The notes under the pieces: model-generated | The model's database searches: none | What the model saw: the letters and a program-made list of their open reading frames with translations, nothing else | What the model was told of the DNA's origin: nothing | Shown here: positions 44,855-52,749 of the stretch, piece by piece | How positions within the stretch are numbered: position 1 is the stretch's first letter | Layout: every line of letters starts with the position of its first letter | Program-made: the position numbers and the translations under genes | Source: Gilvimarinus gilvus | Lineage (GTDB): Bacteria; Pseudomonadota; Gammaproteobacteria; Pseudomonadales; Cellvibrionaceae | Direction of reading: 5' to 3' | Length of the DNA: 64,000 nucleotides | NCBI RefSeq assembly: GCF_030518155.1 | Contig: NZ_JAULRU010000783.1 | Span: 55,090-119,089, forward strand

Positions 44855-46645
44855 ATGATTTTTCGTCTAATAATCATTTTCTTGATATTCACTTCTTTAT
44901 CAGGATGCCTTGGTTGGCATACCACAAACTTAAAGACAACCAGCGTAAGTGCTACCACAGCTGATCATCGATTGGTTTATTCAAAGCCAGTCGAACCGGA
45001 TAACACGGGAGCTGTAAAGGTATTTGAGGTTGTATGTTTGGAACCCTCACCAGACGTAGCCACCACCAGCCAAAATGCTTTACAGATTGTTGCCGAAGCG
45101 GCCGATGGCACCAAGGCACAAATATCCGCTTCTACTGCCGAGGCTTTAGCGTCGCTCGTTGAGCGAACGGCGACGATCCAGTTGCTTAGAGACCAGATGT
45201 ATCGAGCTTGTGAGGCATATTCAAACGGAGCTATTTCTGCAACAAGCTACAGTTTAATTATGTCACGCAACAACAAGGCCATGATTACCTTAATGCTTGG
45301 AGAAACTGCGGCGGGTGCCTTCGGGCGTTCTGGTGTTTCGCTGGGGGGGAAGGTCAGTGCCAACGGTACTTTAAATACTGACGGAAGCTCAGATACTTTT
45401 GAGGAGTCACTTGCAAAACTGGTGGAAATCGACAGTGAGGTTGATACAGCTAGAACGGCAAGAGATACCGCCAAGAGCGCGTACGATGAGGCCAATTCAA
45501 CTCCCCCAGAACAAAAAGAAGAGCTTAGCAATAATCTAAAAACAGCAGAAGAAACGCTCAAGGATTTAGAAAACAAGAAGGCCAATGCGTTGGTTCTTGT
45601 TCAGTCATCACATAATCAAACAGCCAATACTGCCGCTGAAATTGTCGATAGCGAAGGCTTTGGGAGTATTACTTCTTCAGTTAGCACCAATGCCATTGAT
45701 GCCCTGGCTCAGATGCAAGAAATTTACATGAGGGACAGTCTTGCAGATGAAGTTATTTCCGCCTGTGTTGTAGAAATGGGGTTCTCCTTATCCGAGAGTG
45801 CCGCAAATAGGTTCAATGAACCTTTGATTGAGTTTTTGGCGCCTATTACTGAAGATTTGAGAGCTAAAAGAACTGCCGGGAGTTTGTCTAGTGAGGATAT
45901 CGATAATGCTAAAAGCCATGCAAGAAATATTGAAAGCTCATTGGCCAGGTATTCAGCGCTAACACAATTTTGCAAAGAGAATTTACCTGCCATGATCGGT
46001 CATGCTGAGTCTAATAGACAGAATAATGTTAAAAGTCACTACAGGTTGAAAGAGGCGACCATAAAGCATAATGCTTTAACTATTTGTAATCGCTTAGAGG
46101 GGGGGGTGGCTAAGACCAGCTGTATGAAAAGTATTGGGGTGGATTTTCCTAAAAAAGAACTGAAGGTAGATATAAGTACGTTCTCTGAATACTTAAAAAT
46201 TCAAGAGTTTTTGGTCAATATTGATGAATTAACGAAGAAAATTAGAGAGGCGCATGAGGCTCTTCATAAGCTCCCCCCTGTAATTCCTGATAATAAATAT
46301 CCTCATTGTGATGCTGGAGAAACGGATGAAGATATTCTGAAACGCTGTAAGTTATTGGATAATTCTTCGGATGCCAGTATTGGGCAGATAGTGACAGACG
46401 CCAAAGCTGGCCGTACCGCGTTTCCAGTTGTTCCAAGTCTAACTGCAACAATAAAAAATGCAGATGAATATGTTGCTGAATATGCCAAAGCTGTTCAAAG
46501 GTCGGGCGGCAAAATAAAGAAAGAAGATATTTCTGCCTGGAAAAGCAAGTTTTCAAGAATAGAAAGTGATCTTAATTACTATGTAAATTCCCTGGAAGAA
46601 TTAGATGTGAAGCTGGGCGGTATATTGAATGAAATAGAAATCTAG
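44855..46645 (+). CDS. Large lipoprotein of unknown function
   Basis: 596 residues with a lipoprotein signal (MIFRLIIIFLIFTSLSGC, lipobox LSGC), so it is probably anchored in the outer membrane. The first domain has VVCLEPSPDVATTS and ISASTAEALASLVERTATIQ with LLRDQMYRACEAYSNG (about 60-145). A long charged coiled coil with EEKS-type repeats lies near 180-240, and helical segments continue to the end. I have no family name for it. It follows the secreted nuclease by 91 bp on the same strand and may be co-transcribed. GAGGG precedes the start. Confidence 0.7.
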   Translation: MIFRLIIIFLIFTSLSGCLGWHTTNLKTTSVSATTADHRLVYSKPVEPDNTGAVKVFEVVCLEPSPDVATTSQNALQIVAEAADGTKAQISASTAEALASLVERTATIQLLRDQMYRACEAYSNGAISATSYSLIMSRNNKAMITLMLGETAAGAFGRSGVSLGGKVSANGTLNTDGSSDTFEESLAKLVEIDSEVDTARTARDTAKSAYDEANSTPPEQKEELSNNLKTAEETLKDLENKKANALVLVQSSHNQTANTAAEIVDSEGFGSITSSVSTNAIDALAQMQEIYMRDSLADEVISACVVEMGFSLSESAANRFNEPLIEFLAPITEDLRAKRTAGSLSSEDIDNAKSHARNIESSLARYSALTQFCKENLPAMIGHAESNRQNNVKSHYRLKEATIKHNALTICNRLEGGVAKTSCMKSIGVDFPKKELKVDISTFSEYLKIQEFLVNIDELTKKIREAHEALHKLPPVIPDNKYPHCDAGETDEDILKRCKLLDNSSDASIGQIVTDAKAGRTAFPVVPSLTATIKNADEYVAEYAKAVQRSGGKIKKEDISAWKSKFSRIESDLNYYVNSLEELDVKLGGILNEIEI

Positions 46646-46850
46646 TGTTTTAGTTTTCTGAAATGGTGTTAGGGCATATAAGGGTAATAGCTTGGATTTT
46701 GAAAGTATATTCTATGATCTTTCGAATAAATTTTTTTATTTTGATTTGTGTAACCACCTAGTTACTGGAAATAAAATATTAGTTGGAGTCACTATTAATT
46801 CTGCGACGTGTCAATATGGAAAGCTATTTGGTGAGTTGACCGATAGTTTA

Positions 46851-47084
46851 TTACCGATAATTAATACAAAATTTGTAGACACTGAAGCAGGCTAGGAACA
46901 ACCCGAACAAATTCATCAGTACTGTATTTCCAGCTGAAAAGGCACCGAGCTTACTTACTGCCATATTAACGTGGGAATAACCTGGCTCTAGGTAACCGAA
47001 GATTATTACCGAAAAAGCCAAAAATAGGGCTGGTTTTACGCTTAATAACCTAAGCCGAATGGGTTTAATACGCGAAACCTCCAA
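46851..47084 (-). pseudogene. DUF998-type membrane protein, C-terminally truncated
   Basis: The minus frame encodes ALFLAFSVIIFGYLEPGYSH, VNMAVSKLGAFSAGN and VLMNLFGLFLACF, the first two helices of a DUF998 protein with the diagnostic GYSH...SKLGA motif. The frame then ends, while the family has about 200 residues. The start is unclear (TTG 47084). It lies directly behind the attC-like site on the same strand, the position expected for the next gene of a cassette array. Confidence 0.55.
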
Positions 47085-47087
47085 AGA

Positions 47088-47172
47088 ACATAACGCCAGC
47101 CAGCATGCGCGGCTACGGAATGGAGGCGAAGCCGCAATGTAGTAGACGTCGCCGTGCCTGGCCTTGTTAAGT
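47088..47172 (-). other. attC-like integron recombination site
   Basis: Read on the minus strand, this 85-bp imperfect palindrome begins ACTTAAC (RYYYAAC, 47172-47166) and ends GTTATGT (47094-47088, one mismatch to GTTRRRY; GTTATG forms are common in chromosomal integrons). Between them AAGGCCAGGCACGGCG mirrors CGCGCATGCTGGCTGGC, with a TTGCGGCTTCGCC centre. The 94-residue gene ends 12 bp before it, and the previous cassette boundary is marked by GTTAAGT at 47518-47512. Confidence 0.7.
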
Positions 47173-47184
47173 GGTGATGCGCCA

Positions 47185-47469
47185 CTATTTCAGTTTGCTT
47201 TTTAGATGACTTAGTAGGTCTTCAGTTTTGACCTTCTCGCCCTTTCGGTACTCCATGATCTTTTTCAAGGTAATCTCGTAGTTCTCGGACTTATGCTCAA
47301 GATTGCACTCATCGTAGTACTGGAGGATAAAGTCCCTGATTTCATAACCTTCGCTTCGATTGATGAAAAAGCGATCTCGTTTAACTGCCGGAGAGTCCCC
47401 GCTAGTGCGCGTCCACGACAAATTCGTGTGTTCTTTAAGCCATTGAGTTACCTGACTTTCCTTTGACAT
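47185..47469 (-). CDS. Integron-cassette gene, unknown function
   Basis: 94 residues from ATG 47469, preceded by GAAGGAGG. The protein is charged, helical and without motif: QVTQWLKEHTNLSWTRT, FFINRSEGYEIRDFILQYYD, KIMEYRKGEKVKTEDLLSHL. Its location between a GTTAAGT boundary (47518-47512) and an attC-like site (47172-47088), filling a unit of about 420 bp, is the classical layout of a mobile gene cassette. Cassette genes are mostly of unknown function, as here. Confidence 0.65.
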   Translation of the reverse strand: MSKESQVTQWLKEHTNLSWTRTSGDSPAVKRDRFFINRSEGYEIRDFILQYYDECNLEHKSENYEITLKKIMEYRKGEKVKTEDLLSHLKSKLK

Positions 47470-47827
47470 TTTGCTTCCTCCTTCGATGTTTAATTGCAGC
47501 TACGATTAGCCACTTAACAGTGTATTAGACGGAATTTTGATTATACAACATAAAGTCCCGCCAGTTTTTCGTCCATCTATTGTCAGAAATCATATCAAAT
47601 TCAAGGGGTTAGCACATATTTTGCTACTTGCTGTCACTGTAGAAACGAAGCGATCGTGTTTAACGAGACCGCAACGAGGTCTTCTATGCACTCAACGAAT
47701 TACAAAATATACATATATTTCAAAGAGTTAGAATTTGGAATCTGGGAAAACAAAGACTGCTGAGCTTTTTACTCATAGGACCTTAAACTTCAATTTGCTC
47801 AAATTTCCATTATAACTGTATATAAAT
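47470..47827. other. Non-coding stretch between cassette and ISL3 element
   Basis: No gene is supported. It includes the cassette boundary ACTTAAC at 47512-47518 (plus strand) and a small hairpin around 47668-47688 (AGACC/GGTCT). It is AT-rich next to the IS, as ISL3 elements prefer. Confidence 0.5.
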
Positions 47828-49159
47828 GGGTCTTCCCCTATTCGGTTGGAATCATAGCCATCTCCTCGCTCTCCATCTAAAATACCAAGCTCGAATTTGT
47901 CATATTTGATCCTTGGGCAACTAATGGACGAACTATCACTTTACGAGAGCATTCTTGGGCTTCAAGAGCCTTGGGCAGTTGAGCATGTCGAGCTGTCTAA
48001 GGACGGGGTGGTCCATGTTTACACCGAGCACGACCGGAATGCTGAGACCCTATGCCCTGAGTGCGGTTGCGCATGTCCCCGGTACGATACCCGCGATAAG
48101 AGTTGGCGGCACCTAGACACTTGCCAGTTTAAGACCATTGTTCATGGCGCTGTACCCAGAGCAAAATGCCCCGAGCACGGTGTTTTGCAAGTCAATGTCC
48201 CGTGGGCCGAAAGAAATTCACGCTTTACGTTACTGTTCGAAGCAATGGCGATTCAGTGGCTTAAAGAGGCCAGCATTAACGCAGTGAGCCGCCGTCTTGG
48301 GCTGAGCTGGAACGCCATTGATGGAATTATGCGTCGTGCCGTGGCGCGGGGGCTTTCGGCCCGTGAGTCGGTGGACTACCAGCATATAGCCGTGGATGAA
48401 GTTAGTAGCAAGAAGGGCCACAAATACATAACCATTGTCTCCAATGAATCAGGCCAGGTCGTCGATGTCCGGGATGATCGCTCAAAGAACAGCCTTGCGG
48501 CCTTCTATACGAGCTTATCGGAGCGAGAAATCGACTCAATTCAAACCGTTAGTATGGATATGTCGCCGGCCTACCTTTCGGCCACCAAAGAGCATGTGAA
48601 TGGCTGGGAACAAAAAATCTGCTTTGACAAATTCCACGTAGCGATGGATTTAGACAAAGCCGTCGATTCTGTTAGAAAGGAAGAGATGCAATTTGTCCCT
48701 GCTGATCAGAGAAGGCCTTTGCACCTATCCCGCTTTAACTGGTTGCGCTCCGAAGGTAAGTTAAAAAGCCGCCACCGGGACACTATCAACTCACTGTCTA
48801 AAGTGGCAAAGAAAACCGCTCGAGCATGGGCAATTAGGCAATACGCCATGCAGTTATGGAACTATTCTACTCGAGGTTGGGCTCAGAGAGCTTGGGCTCG
48901 TTGGTACGGATGGGCGGCCCGCTCCAGGCTAACTCCGATTAAAACGGTGGCGGCTAGCATTAAGAAGAATCTCTGGGGAATCATCAACGCGATCGTTCAT
49001 AGAAAAAACAATGCTGGAGCAGAAAGTATCAATAGCAGAATAAAATTGTTGAAGGTCCGTGCACGAGGATTCAGAAATAAGGAACGGTTTAAGACGGCCA
49101 TTCTGTTTCATTTTGGAGGGCTGTGTTTAATTCCCGCCCACCTGAATTAGGAAAGACCC
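47828..49159 (+). mobile_element. Complete ISL3-family insertion sequence
   Basis: Terminal inverted repeats GGGTCTTCCCCTATTCGGTT (left, from 47828) and GGGTCTTTCCTAATTCAGGT (right, read inward from 49159) bound a single intact transposase gene; total 1332 bp. Eight-base flanks (ATATAAAT and TTATAATA) are AT-rich but not identical, so no target duplication remains. The right end supplies the stop codon of the truncated gene at 49160-49871. Confidence 0.88.
47924..49150 (+). CDS. ISL3-family transposase
   Basis: 408 residues from ATG 47924 (an in-frame start at 47897 is less likely). The N-terminal zinc finger is CPECGCACPRYDTRDKSWRH with the second knuckle KCPEH, followed by the HTH region (AVSRRLGLSWNAIDGIM). 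The DDE core has AVDEVSSKKGHKY, SMDMSPAYLSA with KICFDKFHV, and a C-terminal NAGAESINSRIKLLK containing the catalytic Glu. All features of an active ISL3 transposase are intact and it fills the IS. Confidence 0.93.
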   Translation: MDELSLYESILGLQEPWAVEHVELSKDGVVHVYTEHDRNAETLCPECGCACPRYDTRDKSWRHLDTCQFKTIVHGAVPRAKCPEHGVLQVNVPWAERNSRFTLLFEAMAIQWLKEASINAVSRRLGLSWNAIDGIMRRAVARGLSARESVDYQHIAVDEVSSKKGHKYITIVSNESGQVVDVRDDRSKNSLAAFYTSLSEREIDSIQTVSMDMSPAYLSATKEHVNGWEQKICFDKFHVAMDLDKAVDSVRKEEMQFVPADQRRPLHLSRFNWLRSEGKLKSRHRDTINSLSKVAKKTARAWAIRQYAMQLWNYSTRGWAQRAWARWYGWAARSRLTPIKTVAASIKKNLWGIINAIVHRKNNAGAESINSRIKLLKVRARGFRNKERFKTAILFHFGGLCLIPAHLN

Positions 49160-49871
49160 TTATAATACCAGTCCCTACTAAACAGCTTTACAGACCTAAG
49201 CTGACTTCTATATTTTTCATGAATCTCAATTGACTTATTCACTATCACTTGTGCCGGAGATTTTGTATTCAACAAGGCAGCAAAAATTGCCAGATCACTT
49301 TCTGTAAAACTTTCTGCCGCCTGCCAAAGCAACATGAGAACCCCTAAAATATCACTTTCCTCAAGTAGCTTTCTCAGACCAATAGATTTATGCTTCGTGC
49401 GTATTGCTATATCCTTTAATGCCAATCTTGAAGCAATAAACTCAAGACACTCTGCTTCCAGAATACTTCTACCGAGCAAGGTCTGCGTTTCGCTGTCAGG
49501 TTTTGCGACTTTTAGCGGCTTAGGAGACGGCTCTCCTCGCTATAAAAGGACGTGCAGCCAACAGGTACAATGAGCCTCCGGAGCAGAAAGCCATACACAA
49601 GCTTCCTGCTTAGATACTCGGTGGGTGTAAATCGGTTACTATTCAACTCGCCTACCGAAAACGACAAGCGCTGCGTGTCGACACATGAAATCAGTGCCGC
49701 CAACACAACCAAGTCTATATATGCGATGTCAGCTAGAGGAATACAGTGATTCATAATAGACAAATACGTTGTAGCCAGCTCAAGGGCTGACCGTACCAAA
49801 TTTGGGTACATTTTATGCCGTACCATAAATTGGTACAATATGAACAAAGCAATCTCTTCAGAGAAATACAA
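49160..49871 (-). pseudogene. Unknown gene broken by frameshift and by the ISL3 insertion
   Basis: Two minus-strand frames join into one protein: the first part MYPNLVRSALELATTYLSIM to CTSFYSEESRLLSR stops at 49512; the second frame, open across the junction, continues PLKVAKPDSETQTLLGRSIL to SVKLFSRDWYYKG, where the IS right end begins. The first frame may start at ATG 49811, 49826 or 49871. The product (over 210 residues, helical) is not recognised. It is divergent from the Xre gene and shares its operator region. Possible programmed frameshift, but the IS truncation makes decay more likely. Confidence 0.6.
49793..49836. promoter_or_regulatory. Two 17-bp palindromic operators at the Xre/CBASS promoter
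   Basis: GTACCAAATTTGGGTAC (49793-49809) and GTACCATAAATTGGTAC (49820-49836) are imperfect palindromes with GTACC/GGTAC arms, spaced 27 bp centre to centre. A TACAAT (49834-49839) at the right copy could be the -10 box. They lie immediately before the Xre gene and over the start of the divergent broken gene, so Xre probably represses both directions. Confidence 0.65.
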
Positions 49872-50070
49872 CAGACTGATTCAGAAGCTTAAGTCCTCCA
49901 GGCTTGAGCAAGGCCTAAGCATGAGAGATGTCGCCATACTGATTAACGAACCTCATAGCTTTGTTCAAAAGCTTGAGGCTGCAGAGAAAAGGCTCGACGT
50001 TTATCAGTTTACTCAGTATTGCAAAGCCCTTAACTTAAACCCCTCTGAGCTAATCAAACTATTGATGTAG
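49840..50070 (+). CDS. Xre-family HTH regulator upstream of CBASS
   Basis: 76 residues: a Cro/CI-type HTH spans about 15-65 (RLEQGLSMRDVAILINEPHS and FVQKLEAAEKRLDVYQFTQY). The ATG lies only three bases after the second operator, leaving no room for a ribosome site, so the mRNA may be leaderless or the real start is a non-ATG codon downstream. It reads toward capV (119 bp away) and is the likely repressor of the operon and of the divergent broken gene. Confidence 0.8.
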   Translation: MNKAISSEKYNRLIQKLKSSRLEQGLSMRDVAILINEPHSFVQKLEAAEKRLDVYQFTQYCKALNLNPSELIKLLM

Positions 50071-50188
50071 ACTTTGTTGCCCAGAGTTTACTTGAATGCC
50101 CGTGAATTTACAGCACTCAAAGGCGCTAGCTCCATATTCAACAAAACGCATACTGATTTTTATATAGCCTTTCGGAATGAGATGAACC

Positions 50189-51226
50189 ATGAATCCTCAG
50201 TCAATCGTACAAGCCCTAGCCTTATCCGGTGGTGGCTACAAAGGGCTTTACACCGCCACTGTCATTGCTGACTTTGAAGACCATACACAGATACCTTTCG
50301 CCAAGCATTTTGATCTGTTGTCTGGAACAAGTATTGGGGGGATTATAGCGTTAGCCTTAGCGGCCGAGATTTCCGCCCAGGAAATTGTGTCGCAGCTTGA
50401 AACCAATGGCGCCAAAATCTTCACCCCTCTAGAGCCCCTCAACAATTTGCTACATCCCTTTAGAGCTAGGATGCGAAAATCGGGATTTGATATAAACAGA
50501 GGGATATGCAAAGCCAAACACAGTGCAGATCCATTGCGCGAAACACTCGAAAGCATTTTTGGGGACCGCACGATTGGCGACCTCAAGCATCGCATATTAA
50601 TCCCCTCGGTCAACTGGACTAAGGGAGGCCCCCAGTTTTTTAAGACGCCACACCATTCGCGATTTACCCGAGACCGATCAAAATCACTGGTCAACGTAGC
50701 CCTTGCAACTAGTGCGGCCCCCATTTATCTACCAAACCACGAGTTTGACGATCAAATTTATGTAGACGGTGCGTTAGTTGGTAACGCACCTGGCTTATTT
50801 GCACATCATGAACTTCTACATAATACAGAGCTTGAAGATGGGCCAATTCTTGGCGACGAGAAGAACATTCGACTTTTAGCGATTGGGGCACTGTCTGCAA
50901 AAATCACTGCAAACCAAAAGGAATCTACGGATCGCGGGCTACTCTCATGGAAGGGAGACCTGTTTTCTTTGATGATGGCTAGTCAAGAGGGGGTCACCGA
51001 CTTCATGCTAAAGCAAAAGCTAGGTGAGGAGGGATACTATAAAATTGACGTGGAGTTAAGCCCTGAGCAAAACAAGTCGGTAGATTTGGATATGACTACA
51101 ATTGCTGCCACGAGAACTATCAAGGGCCTAGCTAGAAGCTCTGCTCAAGATGCCTCAGGAGTACCATTCGTAAAAGACATCCTTGCTTATAGGGCTCCAT
51201 CAGCCTATTTTCATCCTCCCAGCTAA
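50189..51226 (+). CDS. capV: CapV patatin-like phospholipase, CBASS effector
   Basis: 345 residues with the full patatin catalytic site: oxyanion loop GGGYKG (14-19), nucleophile elbow GTSIG (46-50, S48) and D193 in YVDGALVGNAP. In CBASS the enzyme is switched on by the cyclic nucleotide made by the synthase and degrades membrane phospholipids to kill the infected cell. The N-terminus ALALSGGGYKGLYTATV matches CapV closely. An unusually long gap of 235 bp separates it from the synthase gene, so that gene may have an additional promoter. Confidence 0.93.
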   Translation: MNPQSIVQALALSGGGYKGLYTATVIADFEDHTQIPFAKHFDLLSGTSIGGIIALALAAEISAQEIVSQLETNGAKIFTPLEPLNNLLHPFRARMRKSGFDINRGICKAKHSADPLRETLESIFGDRTIGDLKHRILIPSVNWTKGGPQFFKTPHHSRFTRDRSKSLVNVALATSAAPIYLPNHEFDDQIYVDGALVGNAPGLFAHHELLHNTELEDGPILGDEKNIRLLAIGALSAKITANQKESTDRGLLSWKGDLFSLMMASQEGVTDFMLKQKLGEEGYYKIDVELSPEQNKSVDLDMTTIAATRTIKGLARSSAQDASGVPFVKDILAYRAPSAYFHPPS

Positions 51227-51461
51227 CAAACCATAGCTGAATTAAGGGGCGCCCTGCATGGCTTATAGCGAGCGTCATGCCTCCAACAGTCAATATCAAA
51301 AATTTGATCTTTGCGCTTGAAATGTAAGAATTTTGCCCCATGTCTACTTTTTAGGCACCTCTTCTATACTTTTCGGCCGAATAGGGTATATCGCTTTGGC
51401 CTGTTGGTGAATTGCGGCCAACTTGAGGGTCCTTCCATTCGGCAACCAGGAGGTTAGCGCT

Positions 51462-52673
51462 ATGCCCAATAATTTGGAGCAATTATTCACCCGTAAGAGA
51501 AGCGAGCCATACGGACTACTTCGCCAATTAAATTTGCCAGAAGACGAAGACCGCTCGCTTCAATCAGCTGCTCGGGAGCTCAAAACGGCCCTGAGAGAAG
51601 GTATTCATGAGGTTAATAAATCTGGAAATCTTCCCTTTAAGCTTGCCACTCCCCTTTTCGTTATTCAGGGATCTCAAGCCTACGGCACGCTAAACAATGT
51701 TGATAAGCCAGGTCAGTCACTAGATATTGATATGGGCATGTACCTACCATTTTCCAACTTAGGTGATGGAGAAGCAGGGAGAACAGCCACAAAGATCTAC
51801 CATGAAATAGTTGATCGTATTCTCGAGCAACACATTCGCACACACCGACATGGCAAATGGAGAATGCCAACCCCAGACAAAAGAAAGCCCACCTGCGCAA
51901 GGGTGATTTTAGATAGTAAAACTCATATCGACATACCGCTTTATGCCTATCCTGATGATGGCAAGGAGCATATCCGCTCTTCCGTAGCTGCTGCCAGCCT
52001 GATTTTCAACGAAGACTCTAGAGAGTTTATCTCTTTCGGGGCATCGCCTGACTTCATGGCTGAAGCCAAATTTTTGACTGATAATGTGGAACCTACAGTC
52101 ATTCATCTGGCGCACAAAGATGAAGGTTGGCTTGCCTCGGACTCCATTGCACTTAGGAACTGGGTGTTAGCTGAATTTGATCGACTAGGCCCCGTCATTC
52201 GCCCAATTTGCCGATACATTAAAGCTTGGAGAGAAGAGGTTTGGCCTTCAGGTGGCGGCCCATCATCTATCTTCCTTTTAGCTCAAGCCATTCAAATATA
52301 CCCTGAAGATACCGAAGGCATGACCCATTGCGAAATTCTAAAGTATGTCGTCGACCGCCTTCCACAATCGCTCGACGAAGCAGTTAATGTCCCCTGCCCT
52401 ACACCTGATAATCCTGAGGCCACTGAAGATCTAAGGGCTCGCATTAGCGACGAAAACTTATTAGCCTACCGTAACAGTTTTGAGATACTAAAACGTAAAT
52501 TCATGCTGGCAAAAGTTGTGGCAAAAACAGAAGCCAACGACAAGTTAATAGAATTATTTGGCTCACGCATCCCGAACGCCCCAGATCTCATTGTTACCGA
52601 AGGCACCATTGATCGCCAAGGAAAATCCATTGTAAAGCCACTTTACGCCACTCCAAAAAGTACATCTGGGTAG
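51462..52673 (+). CDS. dncV: CD-NTase cyclic dinucleotide synthase (DncV-like, clade A)
   Basis: 403 residues from ATG 51462, with AGGAGG at 51448-51453; upstream in-frame codons are excluded for that reason. Nucleotidyltransferase motifs: GSQAYGT (70-76), DIDMGMY (88-94, metal Asp pair) and third Asp in SKTHIDIPLYAY (157). The region ICRYIKAWREEVW with GGGPSSIFLLA is the OAS-like helical part, closely like Vibrio DncV. It makes a cyclic dinucleotide (DncV makes 3',3'-cGAMP) on phage infection. Its C-terminus is conjugated by Cap2. It is 8-80 bp before cap2, depending on that start. Confidence 0.94.
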   Translation: MPNNLEQLFTRKRSEPYGLLRQLNLPEDEDRSLQSAARELKTALREGIHEVNKSGNLPFKLATPLFVIQGSQAYGTLNNVDKPGQSLDIDMGMYLPFSNLGDGEAGRTATKIYHEIVDRILEQHIRTHRHGKWRMPTPDKRKPTCARVILDSKTHIDIPLYAYPDDGKEHIRSSVAAASLIFNEDSREFISFGASPDFMAEAKFLTDNVEPTVIHLAHKDEGWLASDSIALRNWVLAEFDRLGPVIRPICRYIKAWREEVWPSGGGPSSIFLLAQAIQIYPEDTEGMTHCEILKYVVDRLPQSLDEAVNVPCPTPDNPEATEDLRARISDENLLAYRNSFEILKRKFMLAKVVAKTEANDKLIELFGSRIPNAPDLIVTEGTIDRQGKSIVKPLYATPKSTSG

Positions 52674-52749
52674 TAACATAAAAAACTCATTAAATGAAAT
52701 CTCAGCATACCTAGCTGACAGAGGTTTCACTCAATTTGAGCGTGAAGAA

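Noticed and set aside
46692..46895. Plus-strand ORF of 67 residues starting with TTG
   Set aside because: No recognisable homology or ribosome site, and it overlaps the DUF998 remnant on the other strand.
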